Shown here: positions 15,765 to 22,331 of the stretch, piece by piece | Layout: each line of letters opens with the position of its first letter | Position numbering within the stretch: the stretch's first letter is position 1 | Assembly (NCBI GenBank): GCA_964481165.1 | Contig: CAYZYC010000021.1 | Span: 1 to 28,433, forward strand | Source of the DNA: Zeimonas sp964481165 | GTDB taxonomy: Bacteria; Pseudomonadota; Gammaproteobacteria; Burkholderiales; Burkholderiaceae_E | Direction: 5' to 3' | Length of the DNA: 28,433 bases | Notes under the pieces: model-generated | Database searches by the model: none | Told to the model about the DNA's origin: nothing | The model's input: only the letters and a program-made list of their open reading frames with translations | Program-made: the position numbers and the translations under genes

Positions 15765-16898
15765 ATGAATGCGACTTCGATGCACGGCAACGGCGAGCGG
15801 GTCGTCGTCGGCCTGTCGGGAGGCGTCGATTCGTCGGTCGCGGCCTGGCTGCTGAAGGAGCAGGGCTACGAAGTCGTCGGCCTGTTCATGAAGAACTGGG
15901 AGGACGACGACGACGACGAATACTGCTCGACCCGCGAGGACTGGCTCTCCGCGGCGAGCGCCGCCGACGTGCTCGGGATCGACATCGAGGCGGTGAACTT
16001 CGCCGCCGAGTACCGCGAGCGCGTGTTCGCCGACTTCCTGCGCGAGTATTCGGCCGGACGCACGCCCAACCCCGACGTGTTGTGCAACGCCGAGATCAAG
16101 TTCAAGGCGTTCCTGGACCACGCGATCGCGCTCGGCGCGCAGCGGATCGCGACCGGACACTATGCGCAAACGCGCGTCGCCGGCGCGTCCGCACCGGACG
16201 GCAGCGGCGAAGCCCTGCGCGAGTTGCTGCGCGGAGCCGATCCCGACAAGGACCAGAGCTACTTCCTGCATCGCCTCACGCAGGCGCAACTCGCGCGGAC
16301 CATGTTCCCGATCGGGCACCTGCACAAGCGGCAGGTGCGCGCGATCGCCCAGCAGATCGGCCTGCCCAATGCGCAGCGCAGGGACTCCACCGGCATCTGC
16401 TTCATCGGCGAACGGCCGTTTCGCGAATTCCTCGGGCGCTACCTGCCGACCCGACCCGGACCGATCGTCACCGAAGACGGGTCGACGATCGGCGAGCACG
16501 GCGGCCTCGCGTTCCACACCCTGGGGCAACGCAAGGGACTGGGAATCGGCGGCACCCGCGAAGGAAGCGGAGCGCCGTGGTTCGTCGCACGCAAGGATCT
16601 CGAGCGCAATACGCTCGTCGTCGTCCAGGGACGCGACCATCCGTCGCTGCTGGCGAGCGGACTGCAGGCGGCCGACGCGCACTGGATCGCGGGCGCGCCG
16701 CCCGTCGACGACGGTACGCTCGCGGCGCGAACGCGGTATCGTCAGCCGGATGCCCGTTGTCGTCTTGTCGAGACGGCGGGCGATCGCTTCGCGCTGCGTT
16801 TTTCCGAACCCCAGTGGGCGGTGACGCCGGGCCAGAGTGCCGTGCTGTATAGCGGGGAGGTGTGTCTCGGTGGCGGGATCATCGTTGCGTCGCAGTGA
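15765..16898 (+). CDS. mnmA: tRNA-specific 2-thiouridylase MnmA
   Basis: MnmA activates uridine 34 with ATP and installs sulfur to make 2-thiouridine in tRNAs for Lys, Glu and Gln. The 377-residue product has the PP-loop SGGVDSS at 18-24. The two catalytic cysteines are at 107 (NPDVLCNAEIKF) and 212 (RRDSTGICFIGERPF), and GHYA (131-134) and DKDQSYFL (161-168) complete the family signature. ATG at 15765 and ATG at 15780 are both possible starts; the second gives the more usual N-terminal length, and neither has a ribosome site. The last 29 bases overlap the downstream lipoprotein gene in another frame. Confidence 0.97.
   Translation: MNATSMHGNGERVVVGLSGGVDSSVAAWLLKEQGYEVVGLFMKNWEDDDDDEYCSTREDWLSAASAADVLGIDIEAVNFAAEYRERVFADFLREYSAGRTPNPDVLCNAEIKFKAFLDHAIALGAQRIATGHYAQTRVAGASAPDGSGEALRELLRGADPDKDQSYFLHRLTQAQLARTMFPIGHLHKRQVRAIAQQIGLPNAQRRDSTGICFIGERPFREFLGRYLPTRPGPIVTEDGSTIGEHGGLAFHTLGQRKGLGIGGTREGSGAPWFVARKDLERNTLVVVQGRDHPSLLASGLQAADAHWIAGAPPVDDGTLAARTRYRQPDARCRLVETAGDRFALRFSEPQWAVTPGQSAVLYSGEVCLGGGIIVASQ
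16854..16860 (+). promoter_or_regulatory. Ribosome binding site inside the mnmA 3' end
   Basis: GGGGAGG lies nine bases before GTG 16870 and fixes the start of the lipoprotein gene inside the end of mnmA. This suggests that the two are translated from one mRNA. Confidence 0.6.
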
Positions 16899-17925
16899 AC
16901 GGCGGACGGCGCGCTTCGCGAGCGCGTCGGCGATTGCCGGGTCGACGATCGCCCTCGCCGGATGCCACGTGTCGATCGGCATCGGCGACGACGATCGGTT
17001 CCTCGGCAGCGCCGAGGCTCCGGTCGTTGCCGCTGCGGCGCTCGACACGATCGTCTCGTTCTCCGGGCCGGGCCTGGGCCTCGGCGACGATCCCGGCCGC
17101 CTGCCCGCCGGCGAGGTCCCTCGGCGGGCGCTGGTTCCCGGGACCGTCGACTGGATCGAACGCGCGGCCGCGCAGCGCGGCGCCGCGATCGCCGCTCCGG
17201 GCGGACGTTTCACCTCCGAATCGACGCTGGCCTGCGATTTCGGGACGATGCGCGTGCGTTCGGGTTTCGCGAATTCCGTTGCATTCGCCGCCGGCGACAC
17301 GATCACGCTCGATTCGAACGGATGCCGGCTGGGCAGCGTGCGGTTCAGCGGCGTGCTCGACGCCCGCGTGCTCGACGCGACCGGATTCCCGGGGATCAGC
17401 GGGGCGTGGAATGCGCGCCTCGCGCTCGACTACCGCGGCTGGCGGATCGAGACGATACCCGCTCCGGTGCAGGCACGCGCTTACGAGGGGAGCGCTTCGC
17501 TCGAGGTGCGTCGGCTCGCCGTGCTGCAGGCCGAGGTGCTGTTCGACAGCGCCGCATTGACGATGACGCCGGTCGTCGACGGAGCCGCGCGCACGGCGCG
17601 CGCCGTCGAGGCGCTTTCGTTGCGGCTGGCCGATTCGGCCCCTGCCGACCTGCTGCAGGTCGACGCGCGCGTGCGCGATGCGAATCTCGTCGGACGCGGC
17701 ATCGGAACGCTGCAGGTCAACAGCGTCGGTTCGCTGTCGCTGGCCGATTCCCCGCCGTCGCTGCCGGCCGGTACGGTGCGCATCGAAGTCGCCGACCTGG
17801 ATTCGGCGCTCTTCGTCGACACCTCCGATCCCGGGCAGGTCCGGCTGTCGATCGACCGTTTCGTCGACGGCTCGATCGATTCGTCGCAGGCGACTACGCT
17901 GCAGGCGCTGGCCAGCCGGCTGTAG
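16870..17925 (+). CDS. Uncharacterised predicted lipoprotein
   Basis: I do not recognise the family of this 351-residue protein. The N-terminus has arginines (LRRSERRTAR), a hydrophobic stretch and a lipobox LAGC at residues 29-32, so it should be a lipid-anchored envelope protein. Asp at +5 and further acids follow (CHVSIGIGDDD). The mature part is rich in Ala, Asp, Val and Leu, with many short β-strand-like segments (VRFSGVLDARVLDATGF, LDYRGWRIETIPAPV, SASLEVRRLAVLQ), suggesting a β-sandwich or repeated β fold. One pair of cysteines (LACDFG and NGCRLG) may form a disulfide. GTG 16870 is chosen for its GGGGAGG site. It overlaps mnmA by 29 bases and converges with the glutathione S-transferase gene, four bases away. 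Confidence 0.78.
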   Translation: MAGSSLRRSERRTARFASASAIAGSTIALAGCHVSIGIGDDDRFLGSAEAPVVAAAALDTIVSFSGPGLGLGDDPGRLPAGEVPRRALVPGTVDWIERAAAQRGAAIAAPGGRFTSESTLACDFGTMRVRSGFANSVAFAAGDTITLDSNGCRLGSVRFSGVLDARVLDATGFPGISGAWNARLALDYRGWRIETIPAPVQARAYEGSASLEVRRLAVLQAEVLFDSAALTMTPVVDGAARTARAVEALSLRLADSAPADLLQVDARVRDANLVGRGIGTLQVNSVGSLSLADSPPSLPAGTVRIEVADLDSALFVDTSDPGQVRLSIDRFVDGSIDSSQATTLQALASRL

Positions 17926-17929
17926 CGCG

Positions 17930-18538
17930 TCAGGCGAGCGCCGTGTCGATGAAACTCTGCCGCGCGAAGAGCTTCTCCGCATGGCGCGCGAGGTTCGAGA
18001 ACTGCGCGCGCCAGCCGAGTTGCGCGAAGCGGAAATCGAGATAGCCGAGCGCGCAGCCGAGCGAGATGTCGGCCAGCGAGTACTTGCCGTCGACGCACCA
18101 CGCCTTGTCGGCGAGCGCGTGCGACATCGCCTCGAGCGACGCTTCCACCTTCGCCATCTGCCGGGCGATCCACGCCGGGCTGCGCTGGCTCTCGGTGCGT
18201 TGCGTCTGCTCCATGCGCATCAGCACGGCCGCCTCGAGCAGCCCGTCGGCGAGCACTTCCCAGGTCTTGACTTCGACCCGCGAACGACCGTTCGGCGGAA
18301 CGAGCCGGTGCACCGGAGTCAGGTTGTCGAGGTACTCGGCGATCACGCGCGAGTCGAACAGCGCGCCGCCGTCGTCCATGATCAACGTCGGGACCTTGCC
18401 GAGCGGATTGAGCTGCTGGATCGTGGACGCCGGCGACCAGACGTCTTCCAGTTCGTACTGGTAGTCGATCTTCTTTTCGGCCAACACGATGCGTACCTTG
18501 CGTACGTACGGACTGGAGTTCGAACCGATGAGCTTCAT
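17930..18538 (-). CDS. Glutathione S-transferase family protein
   Basis: This is a cytosolic glutathione S-transferase-like protein. The 202-residue product starts with a thioredoxin-fold domain: MKLIGSNSSPYVRKVRIVLAE, with a Ser at the catalytic position. The cis-Pro segment GKVPTLIMDDG and the glutathione-site segment LFDSRVIAEYLD follow. An α-helical C-terminal domain then contains YSLADISLGCALGYLDFRF. The start is ATG 18538, which matches the family N-terminus. A TATACT element lies 24 bases upstream, and the gene diverges from purB. The substrate cannot be predicted; stringent starvation protein A is a related but less likely alternative. Confidence 0.9.
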   Translation of the reverse strand: MKLIGSNSSPYVRKVRIVLAEKKIDYQYELEDVWSPASTIQQLNPLGKVPTLIMDDGGALFDSRVIAEYLDNLTPVHRLVPPNGRSRVEVKTWEVLADGLLEAAVLMRMEQTQRTESQRSPAWIARQMAKVEASLEAMSHALADKAWCVDGKYSLADISLGCALGYLDFRFAQLGWRAQFSNLARHAEKLFARQSFIDTALA

Positions 18539-18562
18539 CGCGCCGCCGAAGTGTGGCGAGGC

Positions 18563-18571
18563 AGTATAGCA
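18563..18571 (-). promoter_or_regulatory. Extended -10 element for the glutathione S-transferase gene
   Basis: TGCTATACT on the minus strand is a TGN extended -10 ending 24 bases before the ATG at 18538. It lies back-to-back with the purB -10 in the 88-base divergent spacer. Confidence 0.5.
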
Positions 18572-18592
18572 AAGGGCCCGGGCGCGCGACGG

Positions 18593-18601
18593 TGCTAGCA
18601 T
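18593..18601 (+). promoter_or_regulatory. Extended -10 element for purB
   Basis: TGCTAGCAT (TGN plus TAGCAT) lies 25 bases before the purB ATG at 18627. It sits 21 bases from the opposing glutathione S-transferase -10, so the two polymerases would compete or share regulation. Confidence 0.45.
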
Positions 18602-18626
18602 CCGTGCGAAAAGCCCCCGTTCGCCC

Positions 18627-20018
18627 ATGCCCCACACCGACCGTTTCGCCTCGCCCGAATCCCCGCAATTGCTCGCACTGTCGCCGCTGGACGGCCGCTA
18701 CGGCGACAGGGTGGCGCGGCTGCGCGCGCTGTCGTCCGAGTCGGCGTTCATGCGCTTTCGCGTGCGCGTCGAGGTCGAGTGGCTGATCGCGTTGTCGGAC
18801 GCCGGATTGCCGGAACTGCCGCCGTTCGCGACGGGCGCGCGCGCGCACCTGCGTTCGATCGTCGACGGATTCGGCGTCGCGCAGGCCGCGCGCATCAAGC
18901 AGATCGAGGCGATCACCAACCACGACGTCAAGGCGGTCGAGTATTTCCTGCGCGAATCGATCGAGACGATTCCCGAGCTCGCGAATGCCGCCGGATTCAT
19001 CCATTTCGCGTGCACGTCCGAGGACATCAACAACGTCGCGTACGCGCTGATGCTGCAGGCCGCGCGCCGCGACGTCCTGTCGCCGGCGATCGGCGCCGTC
19101 GCCGATGCGCTGCGCACGCTCGCGCATCGCCACGCCGGCGTGCCGATGCTCGCGCGCACGCACGGCCAGCCCGCGTCGCCGACGACGCTCGGCAAGGAGA
19201 TGGCGAATTTCGTCGCGCGGATCGAGCGGGCACGTGCGCGCTTCGATTCGGTCGCAGTGCTCGCGAAGCTCAACGGTGCGGTCGGCAACTACAACGCGCA
19301 CCTCGCCGCGTACCCCGACGTCGACTGGGAGGCCTTCTCGCGCCGCGTCGTCGAATCGCTGGGCCTCGAATTCAATCCGTACACGATCCAGATCGAGCCG
19401 CACGACTGGATCGCCGAAATGTTCGATGCGCTCGCGCGACTGAACACGATCCTGCTCGATCTCGACCGCGATGTCTGGGGCTACGTCTCGCTCGGGTATT
19501 TTGGACAGAAGCTCAGGGAAGGCGAGGTCGGCTCGTCGACGATGCCGCACAAGGTCAATCCGATCGATTTCGAGAACTCCGAGGGCAACGCCGGGATCGC
19601 CAATGCGCTGCTGCGCCACCTCGCCGAAAAGCTGCCGGTCTCTCGCTGGCAGCGCGACCTCACCGACTCGACCGCACTGCGCAACGTCGGCGTCGCGTTC
19701 GGCCACGCGCAGCTCGCCTGGGATTCGTGCCTGCGCGGACTCGGCAAGCTCGAGGTGAACGCGCAACGACTGCAGGCCGACCTCGAAGCGAACCAGGAAG
19801 TGCTCGCCGAGGCGATCCAGACGGTGATGCGGCGCTACGGCGTCGCGAACGCCTACGAACAGCTGAAGTCGCTTACCCGAGGGCGCGCGATCACTCCCGA
19901 GGCATTGCGCGCCTTCGTCGAGCAGCTTCCGATCCCCGACGAGGCGCGCAGGCGCCTCGCCGAACTGACGCCCGGCGCGTATGTCGGAAAGGCCGCCGAA
20001 CTCGCACGCCGGATCTGA
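18627..20018 (+). CDS. purB: Adenylosuccinate lyase
   Basis: PurB cleaves SAICAR to AICAR and adenylosuccinate to AMP, both with release of fumarate, in purine synthesis. The 463-residue product, close to the 456 of E. coli, opens with LSPLDGRYGDRVARL. It carries the conserved HGQPASPTTLGKEMANF and the superfamily signature GSSTMPHKVNPIDFENSEGN, whose serine loop lies at about residues 303-304. TSEDINN near residue 130 is another conserved segment. The start at ATG 18627 fits the family N-terminus, though it has no strong ribosome site. The gene diverges from the glutathione S-transferase gene and is followed by cytochrome c' after 70 bases. Confidence 0.97.
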   Translation: MPHTDRFASPESPQLLALSPLDGRYGDRVARLRALSSESAFMRFRVRVEVEWLIALSDAGLPELPPFATGARAHLRSIVDGFGVAQAARIKQIEAITNHDVKAVEYFLRESIETIPELANAAGFIHFACTSEDINNVAYALMLQAARRDVLSPAIGAVADALRTLAHRHAGVPMLARTHGQPASPTTLGKEMANFVARIERARARFDSVAVLAKLNGAVGNYNAHLAAYPDVDWEAFSRRVVESLGLEFNPYTIQIEPHDWIAEMFDALARLNTILLDLDRDVWGYVSLGYFGQKLREGEVGSSTMPHKVNPIDFENSEGNAGIANALLRHLAEKLPVSRWQRDLTDSTALRNVGVAFGHAQLAWDSCLRGLGKLEVNAQRLQADLEANQEVLAEAIQTVMRRYGVANAYEQLKSLTRGRAITPEALRAFVEQLPIPDEARRRLAELTPGAYVGKAAELARRI

Positions 20019-20059
20019 CCGTTCGGATCCGGACTACTTCGACCTGCCGGATCCGACCG
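20008..20059 (+). repeat. Clustered CGGATCYG repeats upstream of cytochrome c'
   Basis: Near-identical 14-base copies (13 of 14 matching), starting GCCGGATC, lie at 20008-20021 and 20046-20059. The palindrome CGGATCCG occurs at 20024-20031 and, inside the second copy, at 20048-20055. The cluster spans the purB stop and the short spacer before the cytochrome c' gene. It could be a regulator binding region or chance in GC-rich DNA. Confidence 0.4.
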
Positions 20060-20088
20060 GTTTTCCTCACGACGGAGTATCCCCACAG

Positions 20089-20550
20089 ATGACCCACGGA
20101 CGCATCCTGAGCGCGATCGGCGCGGCGATCTTCGGCGCCGGCTTTCTCCTTTCGGCGCCGGCGTCGGCGCAGTTCGCGAAGGCCGAGGACGCGATCGAAT
20201 ACCGCCAGTCGGCGTTCTCGATCATGGGTAACCACATGGGCCGGCTCGCCGCGATGGCGCAGGGCAAGATTCCCTTCGATGCAGCCGCGGCGCAGAACTC
20301 GGCACGCCTCATCGACACGATGGCGAAGCTGCCGTGGGAAGGCTTCGTCCCGGGCTCGCAGGCCGATTCGGGCGCCAAGCCCGGGTTGTTCGACAACATG
20401 GACGACGTGCGCAAGCTCGCCGACCAGTTGAACGGCGAGACGGCGAAGCTGCCCGCCGCCGCCGGCAGCCTCGATACGCTGCGCGGACAGGTGGGCGCGA
20501 CCGGAAAGGCCTGCAAGGCCTGTCACGACAAGTATCGCGAGAAGATCTAG
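20089..20550 (+). CDS. Cytochrome c' (class II c-type cytochrome)
   Basis: This is a periplasmic four-helix cytochrome of the c' type; such proteins bind nitric oxide and carry electrons. The 153-residue precursor has a Sec signal peptide ending PASA|QFAKAEDAIEYRQ (cut after about residue 27). The RQSAFSIMGNHMGRLAAM helix is typical of cytochrome c'. One haem site, CKACH at 142-146, lies near the C-terminus as class II cytochromes require. ATG 20089 is chosen because it gives a proper signal peptide and has CGGAG about 11 bases upstream. It lies 70 bases after purB and converges with the cytochrome b561 gene, a plausible membrane partner. Confidence 0.93.
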   Translation: MTHGRILSAIGAAIFGAGFLLSAPASAQFAKAEDAIEYRQSAFSIMGNHMGRLAAMAQGKIPFDAAAAQNSARLIDTMAKLPWEGFVPGSQADSGAKPGLFDNMDDVRKLADQLNGETAKLPAAAGSLDTLRGQVGATGKACKACHDKYREKI

Positions 20551-20565
20551 GCGCGCAGCCGCGCC

Positions 20566-20595
20566 CGGGCGCCGCTGCCGGGCGCCGCTGCCGGG
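20566..20595. repeat. 13-bp direct repeat between the cytochrome genes
   Basis: CGGGCGCCGCTGC is present twice in tandem (20566-20578 and 20579-20591), followed by the first four bases of a third copy. It fills the spacer between the convergent cytochrome c' and b561 genes. It contains GCGCCCGGGCGC-type symmetry, so it may fold, but no T-run marks a terminator. Confidence 0.6.
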
Positions 20596-20625
20596 ATGCC
20601 GCGCATCCTGCGGGGGGCGCGCCAG

Positions 20626-21360
20626 CTATCCGCCGAGTCGCGTGACGATGGCCCAGACGCCTGCGGCGCAACCGGCGAGCAACGCGAAGGCGCGGGCACG
20701 CACGCGCGCCCCGTCGGCAGCGGGCCGGGGCAGTTTCGTTCCCGTTTCGTACACCCGGTCGCCGACCAGCATCGGGCGCACCAGCGATTGCCTGCGCCGC
20801 CACGTGTACCAGGCGATCGACGCGACGTGCAGCACGATCAGCGCGATCACGACGAAGCGGTTCGCCATGTGCACCGCAGTCATCCGGTCGCCGGTCGCGT
20901 TGGACACCAGGCCTCGCAGCGGCCCTTCCCACATGATCTCGTCGTAGGCGAACAGGCCGGTCACGACCTGGACCGCGAGCGCGACGAGCATCGCGTACAC
21001 CGACAGCGAACCCGCCGGGCTGTGGCCGGGCGACGGCGCGTGCTCGCCCCGCAGGTAGCGAAGCGCAGCCGGCACGCTGGGAACGAAGCTCGAGAAACGG
21101 GCGTAGCGCGGACCGATGAGCCCCCAGGCGACCCGGAACAGCAGCAGCGTCAGGATCGCGTACCCGAAACGGAAGTGCCAGCCGACGGCATTGCCGCCGA
21201 TGTTCACCGAGACGATGGAACCGGCGATGCAGGCGACCAGCGCCCAGTGGAACAGCCGCGTGGGCAGGTCCCAGATGCGGACCGCGACGGCCGACCCGGT
21301 GTATTCCCCGACGCGTGCCGCGTCGCCGCGGCCGTGTGCTTCGCTCCGACCGGCGTTCAT
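20626..21360 (-). CDS. Cytochrome b561-family membrane protein
   Basis: This is a bacterial cytochrome b561: a four-helix, dihaem inner-membrane electron carrier. The 244-residue product has the VRIWDLPTRLFHWALVACI opening typical of the family. Candidate haem ligands are His38, His62 (GWHFRFGYAIL), His164 and His178 (HMANRFVVIALIVLHVA). A C-terminal hydrophobic segment (FALLAGCAAGVWAIV) makes a probable extra helix. ATG 21360 overlaps the secF stop by ATGA, so translation is probably coupled to secF. That is an unusual partner, since the family more often sits beside its c-type cytochrome. Here a cytochrome c' gene lies convergently 75 bases away. A GTG at residue 17 would also be a workable start. 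Confidence 0.9.
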   Translation of the reverse strand: MNAGRSEAHGRGDAARVGEYTGSAVAVRIWDLPTRLFHWALVACIAGSIVSVNIGGNAVGWHFRFGYAILTLLLFRVAWGLIGPRYARFSSFVPSVPAALRYLRGEHAPSPGHSPAGSLSVYAMLVALAVQVVTGLFAYDEIMWEGPLRGLVSNATGDRMTAVHMANRFVVIALIVLHVASIAWYTWRRRQSLVRPMLVGDRVYETGTKLPRPAADGARVRARAFALLAGCAAGVWAIVTRLGG

Positions 21361-22301
21361 GGCAGTTCGGGCTGCCCGTCTTCCTTCCTGCGGACCGGCT
21401 TGACGAGGTCTTCGCGCTTGACGCCGAGCCACATCGCGATGGCCGCGCCGACGAACACCGACGAGTAGATGCCGAACAGGATCCCGATCGTCAGCGCCAG
21501 CGCGAAGTAGTGCAGCGTGGGGCCGCCGAAGATCAGCATCGACAGCACCATGACCTGCGTCGACCCGTGCGTGATGATCGTTCGGGAGATCGTGCTGGTG
21601 ATCGCCTTGTCGATGATCTGCGGCGTGTCGATCTTGCGGTACTTGCGGAAGTACTCGCGGATCCGGTCGAAGATGATCACCGACTCGTTGACCGAGTAGC
21701 CGAGCACCGCGAGCACGGCGGCGAGCACCGACAGCGAGAACTCCCACTGGAACGCGGCGAAGAAGCCGAGGATGATGACGACGTCGTGCAGGTTCGCGAA
21801 GATCGCCGCGACGGCGAACTTCCACTCGAAGCGGATCGCCAGGTAGATCATGATGCCGACGACGACGAACAGCAGCGCCATCGCGCCGTCGGTGAACAGC
21901 TCCTTGCCGACCTGCGGTCCGACGAACTCGACGCGCCGCAGCTGCGCGCTCGCGTCCACCGCCTGCAGCGCGGCGATCACTTCCTCGCTCTGCCGCGCCG
22001 AGGTGTCGCCGGTGCCTTCGCGAATCGGCAGCCGGATCATCACGTCGTGCGAAGTGCCGAAGTTCTGCACCTGCACGTCGTCGTAGCCGAGGTCCGACAC
22101 CGTCTTGCGGATCGACGGAAGATCGGCGCTCTGCGCGTAGCTGACTTCGACTACCGTTCCGCCGGTGAATTCGATCGACAGGTGCAGCCCGCGCACGGCC
22201 AGAAAGCCCACCGCGAGCACGAAGGTGAGCAACGAAATCACGTTCAGCACCAGCGCGTGGCGCATGAACGGGATGTCGCGGCGGATGCGGAAGAACTCCA
22301 T
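21357..22301 (-). CDS. secF: Protein translocase subunit SecF
   Basis: SecF pairs with SecD in the inner membrane and uses the proton gradient to help complete Sec-dependent export. The 314-residue product has the N-terminal helix (ALVLNVISLLTFVLAVGFLAVRG), a small periplasmic domain beginning LSIEFTGGTVVEV, and a C-terminal five-helix domain. That domain carries the conserved VLGYSVNESVIIFDRIRE and SRTIITHGSTQVMVLSMLIFGG segments. The length is normal. It starts 30 bases after secD on the same transcript. Its stop overlaps the start of the cytochrome b561 gene by four bases. Confidence 0.97.
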   Translation of the reverse strand: MEFFRIRRDIPFMRHALVLNVISLLTFVLAVGFLAVRGLHLSIEFTGGTVVEVSYAQSADLPSIRKTVSDLGYDDVQVQNFGTSHDVMIRLPIREGTGDTSARQSEEVIAALQAVDASAQLRRVEFVGPQVGKELFTDGAMALLFVVVGIMIYLAIRFEWKFAVAAIFANLHDVVIILGFFAAFQWEFSLSVLAAVLAVLGYSVNESVIIFDRIREYFRKYRKIDTPQIIDKAITSTISRTIITHGSTQVMVLSMLIFGGPTLHYFALALTIGILFGIYSSVFVGAAIAMWLGVKREDLVKPVRRKEDGQPELP

Positions 22302-22331
22302 GGACCTCGTCGCCTGCCGGTTGCGGTTGCG

